Assembly: GCA_937894465.1 (NCBI GenBank)
Contig: CALCRE010000213.1
Span: forward strand, 1 to 29,501
Direction: 5' to 3'
From: an uncultured Clostridia bacterium
GTDB lineage: Bacteria; Bacillota; Clostridia; JAAYHZ01
Length of the DNA: 29,501 bases
Position 1 is the stretch's first letter. Each line of letters opens with the position of its first letter. Below are positions 7,515 through 15,670 of this stretch, in pieces. The position numbers and the translations under genes are program-made. The notes beneath the pieces were generated by a model, which ran no database searches, was not told the origin of the DNA, and worked only from the letters and a program-made list of their open reading frames with translations.

Positions 7515-9506
7515 ATGAAGACCGATAGTGTGATTGTTGGTCCTAATGTGTTTAAAGTCAGACAATTGAATACCGTGATTGTAGGATCCGGAGCGGCGGG
7601 GTTAAACGCCGCCGATTGTCTGTTTAACAAGGGGGTTACGGACATTGCTTTGGTGACCGAAGGAATGAATATGGGAACATCTCGGAACACCGGATCGGAC
7701 AAGCAAACCTACTACAAGCTTTCCACCGGAGGAGACGTCCCGGATTCGCCCTTGGAAATGGCTAAAGATTTGATGGACGGCGGCAGTATGCACGGAGACA
7801 TCGCTTTGACCGAAGCGGCTTCTTCCTTCAGAGGCTTTGCCAAGCTCATTGATTTGGGGGTTCCTTTCTCACACAATGAATTCGGTGAATATGTAGGCTA
7901 CAAAACCGACCATGACCCTAAAGCCCGGGCTATTTCTGCCGGACCTTTGACATCGAAGTATATGACCGAGGCACTTGAGAGATCCGTCCGTTCCAAGAAC
8001 ATTCCCATATTAGACGGTATTTTGATCATCGGGATCATCACGAAGGGTGAACAAGAAAAAGAATGCATCGGTTTGGTAGGATTGGATCAAAAGGCGACAG
8101 GTGGTATTTCCGATCGTTTGGTTTTGTTTAACTGCACCAATGTCATATTTGCAACCGGAGGGCCGGCCGGGATGTATAAAGATTCTGTTTATCCGAAAAG
8201 TCAGACAGGCTCCAATGGAATTGCATTTGAAGCCGGTGTAAAGGGAATGAATGTCATCGAGTCCCAATACGGCATTGCATCCATAAAATTCCGCTGGAAT
8301 TTATCCGGAAGTTATCAACAAGTCATTCCGCGGTACATTTCCACGGATCAAAACGGAAATAATCCAGAGGAATTTTTGACTCCCTATTTTGATTCTCCGG
8401 GAGCTTTATTAACCGCTGTATTCTTAAAAGGCTATCAATGGCCTTTTGACCCGAGGAAAATAAAAGGTCAACAATCTTCTTTCGTTGACCTTTTGGTATA
8501 TAACGAGATCTATAACAAAGGGCGAAGAGTGTTTTTGGATTACACCAAGAACCCGGCCTGTTCATTGAAGGATGAAACATTCGATTTTTCTTTGTTAAGG
8601 GAAGAAGCCTATACCTATATGGAAAACTGCCGGATTTTATTCGGAATACCGGTGGAACGTTTGATAAAAATGAACAAACCGGCTTATGAGTTGTATCTTC
8701 ATCACGGAATCGATTTAAAAAAGGATCTTCTTGAAATATCTGTTTGCGCGCAACACAATAACGGGGGACTGTTTGCAAACAATCGTTGGGAAAGCAATGT
8801 GAAACATTTCTTCCCGGTGGGTGAATGTGCCGGAACCTTCGGCATATACCGCCCCGGAGGCTCTGCATTGAATAATACTCAAGTATCTTCCATGCGTGCA
8901 GCAGAATATATTGCGGTGAAATATAATCAGGAACCTTTGGAAAATCACCGCTTTTTGGATTTGGGCGGGAAACAAATCCGGCGGATTGTCAGGACGGCAG
9001 GCAGTTTACTTTCCTCAAAGACGGATGTGTCCAATGTGGCTGAGGAGAAAGAGCTGGTAAGACGAATCATGTCCAAAACAGGAGGACATATTCGAAATGC
9101 GGGGGAAATAGAAGAAGGGTTAAGGTGGTTAAAGGATCGGATTTTAAGGTTTGCCGAAATCACCCGGATCAAGGACTCTACGGAACTAGGAGCAGCTTTG
9201 AGGAACAAAGATATAATGGTCACCGCTTATGTCTATTTAAGCGCTATTTTAAACTATATCCGATCCGGAGGGGGAAGCCGCGGATCCTACTTGGTTTTAA
9301 ATGAATTTTCCGATGATGTGAATGCTGTGATTGAGAATATGAAACCGGATCAGGGTTTGTTCAAAGATCAGGTGCAGTGTGTTTCATATGATGTCACGAA
9401 ATCCGATTGCGATGTGTCATACGAAAAGGTTCGACCTGTTCCGGACAGGGATACATGGTTTGAATCTGTGTGGAACAAATACATGAACAAGCAAATATAT
9501 GAATAG
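7515..9506 (+). CDS. FAD-dependent oxidoreductase, fumarate reductase/succinate dehydrogenase flavoprotein family
   Basis: This 663-residue protein has a dinucleotide-binding GSGAAG at 24-29 followed by the ADCLFNKG helix. Further FAD contacts are NVIFATGGPAGMYKDS, PVGECAGTFGIY and YRPGGSALNNTQVSSMRAAEY. The capping region ends in AQHNNGGLFANN, matching the HxxGG loop of the fumarate reductase group, and the C terminus contains GGGSRGSY where family members read SRGAHxR. No signal peptide, heme motif or membrane anchor is visible, so it is probably cytosolic. It could dehydrogenate or reduce an alpha,beta-unsaturated acid or enone. It lies 18 bp after the SDR behind AAGGGAG. Its exact partner is unknown; L-aspartate oxidase and FrdA are less likely given the cluster. 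Confidence 0.88.
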   Translation: MKTDSVIVGPNVFKVRQLNTVIVGSGAAGLNAADCLFNKGVTDIALVTEGMNMGTSRNTGSDKQTYYKLSTGGDVPDSPLEMAKDLMDGGSMHGDIALTEAASSFRGFAKLIDLGVPFSHNEFGEYVGYKTDHDPKARAISAGPLTSKYMTEALERSVRSKNIPILDGILIIGIITKGEQEKECIGLVGLDQKATGGISDRLVLFNCTNVIFATGGPAGMYKDSVYPKSQTGSNGIAFEAGVKGMNVIESQYGIASIKFRWNLSGSYQQVIPRYISTDQNGNNPEEFLTPYFDSPGALLTAVFLKGYQWPFDPRKIKGQQSSFVDLLVYNEIYNKGRRVFLDYTKNPACSLKDETFDFSLLREEAYTYMENCRILFGIPVERLIKMNKPAYELYLHHGIDLKKDLLEISVCAQHNNGGLFANNRWESNVKHFFPVGECAGTFGIYRPGGSALNNTQVSSMRAAEYIAVKYNQEPLENHRFLDLGGKQIRRIVRTAGSLLSSKTDVSNVAEEKELVRRIMSKTGGHIRNAGEIEEGLRWLKDRILRFAEITRIKDSTELGAALRNKDIMVTAYVYLSAILNYIRSGGGSRGSYLVLNEFSDDVNAVIENMKPDQGLFKDQVQCVSYDVTKSDCDVSYEKVRPVPDRDTWFESVWNKYMNKQIYE

Positions 9507-9508
9507 AA

Positions 9509-9535
9509 CACCGATTTACCGTTGGGGAATCGGTG
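9509..9535. repeat. Inverted repeat overlapping a promoter, candidate operator
   Basis: CACCGATT (9509-9516) and AATCGGTG (9528-9535) form a perfect 8-bp inverted repeat with an 11-base centre. It covers the -35 and spacer of the promoter before the gene at 9592 and is not followed by a T-run, so a protein-binding site is more likely than a terminator. The regulator is not encoded in the window. Confidence 0.5.
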
Positions 9536-9542
9536 ATATAAT
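9515..9542 (+). promoter_or_regulatory. Probable sigma-A promoter of the second catabolic unit
   Basis: A perfect -10 TATAAT (9537-9542) preceded by TG-A (extended -10) and a -35-like TTTACC (9515-9520) are separated by 16 bp. A second TATAAT at 9558-9563 lacks a good -35. The site splits the cluster into units 2482-9506 and 9592-16399. Confidence 0.5.
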
Positions 9543-9591
9543 AAATGTAAACTAACATATAATAGGGGATCCATAAACCGGAGGTGTCTTT

Positions 9592-10632
9592 ATGGGAAAC
9601 AGAACATATAATTTGGGGATTGTAGGAGCCGGTAATATCAGCAAGCTCCACGCTAGCGTGGCAAACGAAACCCCTGGACTTCGTGTTGCCGCAATTTCGG
9701 ACATCGATGAGAGCAGAGCCAAAGCCTTGGCCGATGTGTACGGTTGTGATTATTTCAGCGACTACAATAAAATGTTTGAATCGGATCAAATTGACATTGT
9801 GTCGGTTTGCACACCGAGCTCTTTGCATTCTCAAGTGGGGATTGCCGCGGCCAATGCCGGAAAGCACTTGATCATCGAAAAACCCTTGGACGTTACTTTG
9901 GAGAAAATAGACGGAATCATACAAGCTTGTGAAAAAAACGGCGTTGTATTGTGTCCCATCGTGCAGCATCGTTTTGACGAGGATGTCATGCTCGTCAAAG
10001 AAGCATTGGATTCCGGAAAGATGAAAAAACTTTTATTCGGGTCTTGCAATGTCAAATGGTGGAGAGATCAAAACTATTACGACCAGGGCGGCTGGAGAGG
10101 CACTTGGAAGTATGACGGCGGGGGTGCATTGATGAACCAATCCATTCATTATATCGATTTGTTGCTTCATCTGATCGGCCCCATAGAGGAAATACATGGG
10201 AGGTGTGCAACATTAGGTCATGAGCGGATGGAAACCGAGGATATAGCAGTTGCCACATTAAAGTTTAAAAACGGAGCTTTAGGATACATAGAAGGCACTA
10301 CCATCGCATACCCCGGAATTGAAGCTGTTCTGGATATCTACACGCAAAACGGAAGCATTCGTATCAAAGACGATCATATTGTTTTGTGGGAATGCAAGGA
10401 AGACACCGGAGTGAATTTTAAAGCGGGGAATGATATTACAAGAACCGGGTCAGCTCGTCCTATGGATATATCCTCTGCATCCCACCAAAGACAGTTCGCT
10501 GATATGGTGGATGCGTTGAATACCGGCAGAAAACCTGTGGTGGACGGCTATGAAGCAAGAAGAACCATTGAAGCCATACTGGCCTTTTATGAGTCCTCCC
10601 GTACCGGGAAGAACATAAGGCTCGGAGAATAA
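9592..10632 (+). CDS. Gfo/Idh/MocA family oxidoreductase
   Basis: This 346-residue protein has the usual family length. The N-terminal Rossmann domain opens with GIVGAGNISKLHA and carries the E96-K97-P98 motif whose Lys is catalytic. The C-terminal domain has GGGALMNQSIHYIDLLLHL, with H186 and D189 in the place of the catalytic His/Asp. The WWRDQNYYDQGGWRGTW segment is typical of members acting on glycosides, inositol or UDP-sugar-like substrates. The reaction is NAD(P)-dependent oxidation of a sugar or cyclitol hydroxyl. GGAGGTG (9580-9586) lies at ideal distance. It is the first gene after the promoter/inverted repeat at 9509-9542 and is followed 13 bp later by a second, more divergent family member. 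Confidence 0.93.
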   Translation: MGNRTYNLGIVGAGNISKLHASVANETPGLRVAAISDIDESRAKALADVYGCDYFSDYNKMFESDQIDIVSVCTPSSLHSQVGIAAANAGKHLIIEKPLDVTLEKIDGIIQACEKNGVVLCPIVQHRFDEDVMLVKEALDSGKMKKLLFGSCNVKWWRDQNYYDQGGWRGTWKYDGGGALMNQSIHYIDLLLHLIGPIEEIHGRCATLGHERMETEDIAVATLKFKNGALGYIEGTTIAYPGIEAVLDIYTQNGSIRIKDDHIVLWECKEDTGVNFKAGNDITRTGSARPMDISSASHQRQFADMVDALNTGRKPVVDGYEARRTIEAILAFYESSRTGKNIRLGE

Positions 10633-10645
10633 AAGGTGTGATAAA

Positions 10646-11602
10646 ATGAATAAACCCCTTGTAAACAAAGAAAATATATCCATTGCCATGTTAGGCATGG
10701 TGGAGGGTAACGGCCATCCTTATTCTTGGTCGGCCATCTTTAACGGTTATGACAAGGAAGAAATGAAAAAGTGCCCTTTCCCTGTGATACCTCAATACTT
10801 AGGGTTACAACCGGAGAGTCATTTCGGTATACCTGGTTGCAAAGTAACCCATATTTGGACGGATGACCCCCAAAATGCTGTGTCGGTGGCAAAAGCCGCA
10901 TTGATTCCCCATGTGGTGAAGCATCCGGAGGAGGTGTTAGGGGAAGTGGATGCAGTGTGCATTACCACGGACATCGGATATGAGCATGTGGAACGGTGCA
11001 GGCCTTTTGTGGAAGCCGGCATACCGGTGTTTGTGGATAAACCTTTGACGGATAACAGGAAGGACTTGAAGATTTTCAATCAATGGGTCAAAGAAGGCAA
11101 ACCCATTATGTCCTCGAGTTGCATGCGATATACGAAGGAATATATGCCCTACAGGATTTCCACTGCGGATTTAGGTGCATTACGATTGATTGTAAAGCCC
11201 ATGGCAAAGACATGGGAACGGTACGGAATCCATGCCATGGAAGCGGTATATCCAATTTTAGGACCGGGATTTATTTCGGTACGCAATACCGGGACAGGAA
11301 GCGATAACTTGGTGACTGTCAATCACAAAACCGGTGTGACGGTACAAATTCCCCAAATCACGGATTTATACGGTGCCTTCGGAGACTTGTTCATAGCAGG
11401 GACGGTTTCCTCCGTGCATGTTAGGTCAAATGACACCTATTATTCTTTTAAAAAGCAATTGGAAGCCTTTACCCAATATTTAAGAACCGGTATAAGGCCT
11501 TTTCCATATGAGCAAACCGAAGAATTAATGAAGATCATTATCGCAGGTATTGAAAGTAAACAGCAAGGGGGAATTGAAATTTCCCTTGATCAATTGATTT
11601 AA
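10646..11602 (+). CDS. Divergent Gfo/Idh/MocA-like oxidoreductase
   Basis: This 318-residue protein is recognisable from its Rossmann-like half: VDAVCITTDIGYEHVERCRPFVEAGIPVFVDKPLTDN contains, in separate stretches, the substrate-side helix and a DKP in place of the usual EKP. The classical GxGxxG is absent; the first strand reads AMLGMVEGNGHPYSW, a variant found in a distinct subgroup. The C-terminal half contains HAMEAVYPILGPG, which could hold the catalytic His. The missing glycine motif suggests altered cofactor binding or a structural partner role. It lies 13 bp after the previous gene and 24 bp before uxaC. The fold assignment is good but activity is uncertain. Confidence 0.78.
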   Translation: MNKPLVNKENISIAMLGMVEGNGHPYSWSAIFNGYDKEEMKKCPFPVIPQYLGLQPESHFGIPGCKVTHIWTDDPQNAVSVAKAALIPHVVKHPEEVLGEVDAVCITTDIGYEHVERCRPFVEAGIPVFVDKPLTDNRKDLKIFNQWVKEGKPIMSSSCMRYTKEYMPYRISTADLGALRLIVKPMAKTWERYGIHAMEAVYPILGPGFISVRNTGTGSDNLVTVNHKTGVTVQIPQITDLYGAFGDLFIAGTVSSVHVRSNDTYYSFKKQLEAFTQYLRTGIRPFPYEQTEELMKIIIAGIESKQQGGIEISLDQLI

Positions 11603-11626
11603 GAACGAATGAATACGGAGATATAT

Positions 11627-13039
11627 ATGAAAAAATTTTTAGACGAAGATTTTTTAATCAATAATGATGTGGGAAAGCTTTTGTACAACAAGTATGCTAA
11701 AGACATGCCAATATATGATTACCACTGTCATTTAAGCCCTATGGAGATTTATACCGATAAGCGGTTTAAAAATCTCACTGAAGCTTGGTTGTACGGAGAT
11801 CACTACAAATGGAGATTGTTACGGAGCAACGGTGTTGCAGAAAAGTACGTCACCGGGGACGGGGATGATTACGATAAATTTATGGCTTGGGCTCATACTG
11901 TACCAAAAATGATCGGAAACCCTTTGTACCACTGGACTCACATGGAGTTGAAACGATATTTCGGAATCGATTTGATCTTAAATCCCCAAAACGCCGACGC
12001 TATTTGGCAAAAAGCCAACCAAATATTGCAGTCGGATGGATTTACCGCTCGAGGTCTGATTAAAAGATCCAATGTGAAACTTGTATGTACCACGGATGAT
12101 CCGGTGGACGACCTTCAGTATCATAAAAAGCTCAAAGAAGAAGGCGATTTTGAAACAAAGGTGTACCCCACCTTCCGACCGGAATTCGGTATCTTGATTG
12201 AAAAACCGGCCTTTTTACCTTGGTTTGAAAAACTACAGAATATGAGAACCAGAAAGATCCAAATGTTTTATAACTTTCTGGAAACATTGGAATCGAGAGT
12301 GGATTACTTCCATGAAGCCGGATGCAGGATTGCCGATTGTTCCATGGACTATATCCCCTATACCGAGACTTCATTCAACATTGCTAAGAATGTGTTTGAG
12401 AAGGCTTTGTCCGGTTCTGAGATCACGAAGGAAGAAGCCGATGCTTACAAATTGTTCATGATGTGCTTTTACGGAAAGCTATATGCCCAAAGGGGATGGA
12501 CCATGCAGTTGCATTTAGGCGTCATAAGGAATCTGAACACGCGGATTTACACGAAATTCGGACCGGATATGGGGTTTGATTCTTTGTCTGATGAATCCAT
12601 GGCATACAACATGGCAAGATTTTTGGACAAATTGGATTCTACCGATTCATTACCTAAAACCATTATCTATAACTTGAATAACAAGGATAACTATGTGTTT
12701 GCCACCATGGCGGCCAATTTCCCCGGAGAAGGGATCCCCGGAAAAGTCCAATACGGAGCGGCTTGGTGGTACAACGACCAAAAGGATGGCATGGAATATC
12801 AAATGAAAACTCTTGCCAATGTAGGCTTATTAAGCAACTTTTTAGGGATGCTCACCGACTCGAGAAGTTTTCTGTCCTATGCACGACATGAGTATTTCAG
12901 AAGGATTTTATGTAACATGTTAGGTGAATGGGTGGAAAAGGGTGAATACCCTTATGATGAAGGGGCATTAGGTAAAATTGTGAAAGGCATATGCTACAAC
13001 AATGCAAAGGACTATTTCGGTTTGGAAATAGATGAATAA
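11627..13039 (+). CDS. uxaC: Glucuronate (uronate) isomerase
   Basis: I place the start at ATG 11627, behind ACGGAG at 11615-11620; an in-frame ATG at 11609 has no such site. The 470-residue product has the typical UxaC length. The barrel opens with YDYHCHLSPMEIY (metal ligands H33 and H35) and contains ADCSMDYIPYTE, WTMQLHLG and MLTDSRSFLSYARHEYFRR, all characteristic of the family. UxaC converts D-glucuronate to D-fructuronate and D-galacturonate to D-tagaturonate. None of the following pathway genes (uxaA, uxaB, uxuA, uxuB, kdgK, kdgA) are in the window, and it sits among Gfo-type oxidoreductases, so it may act on a uronic acid released or remodelled by them. Confidence 0.95.
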   Translation: MKKFLDEDFLINNDVGKLLYNKYAKDMPIYDYHCHLSPMEIYTDKRFKNLTEAWLYGDHYKWRLLRSNGVAEKYVTGDGDDYDKFMAWAHTVPKMIGNPLYHWTHMELKRYFGIDLILNPQNADAIWQKANQILQSDGFTARGLIKRSNVKLVCTTDDPVDDLQYHKKLKEEGDFETKVYPTFRPEFGILIEKPAFLPWFEKLQNMRTRKIQMFYNFLETLESRVDYFHEAGCRIADCSMDYIPYTETSFNIAKNVFEKALSGSEITKEEADAYKLFMMCFYGKLYAQRGWTMQLHLGVIRNLNTRIYTKFGPDMGFDSLSDESMAYNMARFLDKLDSTDSLPKTIIYNLNNKDNYVFATMAANFPGEGIPGKVQYGAAWWYNDQKDGMEYQMKTLANVGLLSNFLGMLTDSRSFLSYARHEYFRRILCNMLGEWVEKGEYPYDEGALGKIVKGICYNNAKDYFGLEIDE

Positions 13040-13074
13040 AGAGAAAAATAATTATTTGTACAAGGGAGGAAAGA

Positions 13075-14376
13075 ATGAGTAACAAACCTTTGAAAATCGG
13101 ATTGGTAGGTGCGGGGCACAGAGGAATTTTATATACCCGGTACGCAGCGAAGCACTCTGACAAGGTAAAGATATGGGCCATAGCCGACCCGAATGATTAT
13201 CGAAGAAATCAGGTAGCCAAGGAATTTAATATTCCGTCGGAAAATGTTTTTTCCGATGCGGATGCTTTGGCAAAAAGCAATGTGGAATTAGATGCTGTGA
13301 TCAACGGGACTATGGATCAGTATCATATCCAAACCACGTTGCCTTTGCTGGAAAGAGGATGGGATGTTTTGTTGGAAAAGCCCATATGCACCAACGAGCA
13401 GGATTTAAACACATTATACGAGGCGGCAAACAAGAATCAATGTAAGGTCATGGTTTGCCATGTATTGAGATATGCACCTTTTTATGTTGCAGTGAAGAAA
13501 CTGCTGTTAGACGGGGAAATCGGGGACATTCTCACCATCAATACCGAAGAAAATGTCAGTTATCATCATATTGCCGTTGCCTTCATAAGGGGCAGATGGA
13601 GAAACAAAGACATATGCGGATCTCCCATACTCATGGCCAAATGTTGTCACGACCTGGACTTGATCACTTGGTTTATGAGCGGAGTGGCACCTTCAAAGGT
13701 TGCAAGCTTCGGTTCTTTGATGCATTTCAAACCGGAAAAGGCACCGGAAGGATCCGGAAAGCGATGCCTTGTGGATTGCAAAATCGAAAGGGAATGCCCT
13801 TATTCGGCATACAACAATTATATAGAAAAAGGCTTGTGGGGACCTTATGCATGGGAATCCGTGGAGCATCATGGAGATGCCTTGACCGAGGAAATAAAGA
13901 TCGAATCTTTGAAACAAGACAATCCCTACGGCCGATGTGTATGGCATTGTGATAACAATGTGGTGGATCACCAAACTGTTATTATAGAATTTGAAAACGG
14001 TGTCACTGCCACCCATACATTGACCGGTGCGACTTCAAAACCTTCCAGGACCGTTCATATCATTGGAACAAAAGGGGAGATTGAAGGAAATATGAGCGAC
14101 GGCACATTGGTTTTAAGAAAACCTGATTTAAAAATAGAGTACACGGAAAAGATCATTGATATCGATGTCAAAGGAGACGGACACGGCGGGGGAGATGCAC
14201 GTTTGACCGACGACTTTATCAGTGTGATGTCCGGAGAGCAACCCTCCATATCCACCACATCCTTGGAAGATTCATTGTACGGACACATGATCGGCTTTGA
14301 AGCCGACCGCGCCATGAACGAAAGCACGATAGCAAAGATTCCGGAGTTTATGAAAAAAAGAGGAAATAATGAGTAA
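13075..14376 (+). CDS. Gfo/Idh/MocA oxidoreductase with Cys-rich insertion, copy 1
   Basis: This 433-residue protein has GLVGAGHRG for the NAD(P) site, E101-K102-P103 and H192-D193-L-D195 (KCCHDLDLITWF) as probable catalytic residues. It is about 80-90 residues longer than standard members because of an insert near 225-295 with C231-x3-C235-x5-C241 and C288-x3-C292, a possible Zn or Fe-S site. Related 430-residue proteins with CPYSA in the insert occur widely but lack an assigned function. GGGAGG precedes the start. The gene overlaps its near-identical neighbour by 8 bp. The tail (after IPEF) is charged and absent from copy 2. Confidence 0.92.
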   Translation: MSNKPLKIGLVGAGHRGILYTRYAAKHSDKVKIWAIADPNDYRRNQVAKEFNIPSENVFSDADALAKSNVELDAVINGTMDQYHIQTTLPLLERGWDVLLEKPICTNEQDLNTLYEAANKNQCKVMVCHVLRYAPFYVAVKKLLLDGEIGDILTINTEENVSYHHIAVAFIRGRWRNKDICGSPILMAKCCHDLDLITWFMSGVAPSKVASFGSLMHFKPEKAPEGSGKRCLVDCKIERECPYSAYNNYIEKGLWGPYAWESVEHHGDALTEEIKIESLKQDNPYGRCVWHCDNNVVDHQTVIIEFENGVTATHTLTGATSKPSRTVHIIGTKGEIEGNMSDGTLVLRKPDLKIEYTEKIIDIDVKGDGHGGGDARLTDDFISVMSGEQPSISTTSLEDSLYGHMIGFEADRAMNESTIAKIPEFMKKRGNNE

Positions 14377-15646
14377 CAAACCTTTAAAAATAGCAATAGT
14401 AGGAGCAGGGCACAGAGGCCTTTGCTATTCAAGATACGCTGTAAAACATCCTGATAAAGTAAGAATTTGGGCAGTGGCAGATCCGAATGATTATCGTAGA
14501 AACCAAACCGCTAAGGAATTCAATATTCCGGCGGAAAATGTTTTCAAGGATGCCCAATCCATGGCACAAAGCAACATCGAATTGGATGCTGTTATTAACG
14601 GCACCATGGATCAATACCATATTCAAACCACACTGCCTTTGTTGGAAAGAGGATGGGATGTTTTACTGGAAAAGCCCGTCTGCACCAATGAGGAAGATTT
14701 ACACACATTGTATGAGGCAGCCAATAAAAACCAATGTAAGGTCATGGTTTGCCATGTGCTAAGATATGCACCTTTTTATGTAGCTGTCAAAAAACTGTTG
14801 TTAAGCGGAGAAATCGGTGAGATTCTTACCATTAACAGTGAGGAGAATGTCAGCTACCATCATATGTCCACTGCTTACATACGCGGCCGATGGAGAAACA
14901 AGGACATATGCGGATCCCCCATACTCATGGCCAAGTGCTGTCATGACCTGGACTTGATCACTTGGTTTATGAGCGGTGTTGCTCCTTCTAAAGTGGCAAG
15001 CTTCGGCTCTTTAATGTATTTCAAACCGGAGAATGCACCGAAGGGATCCGGGAAAAAGTGCCTTGTGGATTGTAAGATTGAGAGGGAATGCCCTTATTCG
15101 GCATACAACCAATATATTGAAAAGAATCTGTGGGGAGCATATGCATGGGAATCCGTCGAGCATCACGGAGATGCTTTGACCCGCGAAATGAAGATCGAGT
15201 CCTTGAAAAAAGACAATCCTTTCGGTCGATGCGTATGGCATTGTGACAACAATGTGGCGGATCATCAGACAGTCATCATGGGATTTAAAAACAGTGTCAC
15301 TGCCACCCACACTTTGACCGGGAACGCTGCAAAACCTTGCAGAACCCTCCATATTATCGGTACAAAAGGAGAGATCGAAGGAAACATGAACGACGGAACT
15401 TTAATTTTAAGAAAACCGGACTTGAATGTGGAATATACTGAGAAGGAAATTGAGCTGAATGTCAAAGGAGACGGACACGGCGGAGGAGATGCACGCTTGA
15501 CTGAAGATTTCATAAATTATATGATCGGGGAAGAGCACTCCATATCCACCACATCATTGGAAGATTCACTGTATGGACATTTGATTGGATTTGAAGCCGA
15601 CCGCTCCATGAACAACGGTGTTATTGCCGTCATACCCGAGTTGTAA
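14369..15646 (+). CDS. Gfo/Idh/MocA oxidoreductase with Cys-rich insertion, copy 2
   Basis: This 425-residue paralogue of the preceding gene has about 69 differences over the shared 425 positions in my hand alignment, so roughly 84% identity. It keeps GAGHRG, EKP, KCCHDLDLITWF and all five insert Cys. Both genes begin with nearly the same bases (ATGAGTAACAAACCTTT), and this start lies inside the last codons of copy 1, with GAGGAAA as ribosome site. This is a recent in-place tandem duplication. Differences cluster at residues 165-170, at 330-345 and near the C terminus, which may alter substrate preference. It ends eight residues earlier at IPEL. Confidence 0.92.
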   Translation: MSNKPLKIAIVGAGHRGLCYSRYAVKHPDKVRIWAVADPNDYRRNQTAKEFNIPAENVFKDAQSMAQSNIELDAVINGTMDQYHIQTTLPLLERGWDVLLEKPVCTNEEDLHTLYEAANKNQCKVMVCHVLRYAPFYVAVKKLLLSGEIGEILTINSEENVSYHHMSTAYIRGRWRNKDICGSPILMAKCCHDLDLITWFMSGVAPSKVASFGSLMYFKPENAPKGSGKKCLVDCKIERECPYSAYNQYIEKNLWGAYAWESVEHHGDALTREMKIESLKKDNPFGRCVWHCDNNVADHQTVIMGFKNSVTATHTLTGNAAKPCRTLHIIGTKGEIEGNMNDGTLILRKPDLNVEYTEKEIELNVKGDGHGGGDARLTEDFINYMIGEEHSISTTSLEDSLYGHLIGFEADRSMNNGVIAVIPEL

Positions 15647-15670
15647 TCAAAAGGAAAGGATGAGGTTTTT

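Noticed and set aside
8323..8868. 181-codon open frame on the minus strand
   Set aside because: It lies wholly inside the flavoprotein gene, is rich in Cys, Arg and His in the way of reverse-frame translations, matches no family I know and has no ribosome site.
9509..9535. Terminator after the flavoprotein gene
   Set aside because: The hairpin is not followed by a T-run but by an extended -10, so an operator reading fits better; terminator function cannot be fully excluded.
9394..9969. 191-codon open frame on the minus strand
   Set aside because: It overlaps the ends of two well-supported genes and the promoter region between them; the translation looks like noise.
13455..13952. 165-codon open frame on the plus strand
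   Set aside because: It is a shifted frame within the Gfo/Idh/MocA copy 1; the Cys, Arg and His excess is an artefact of that frame.
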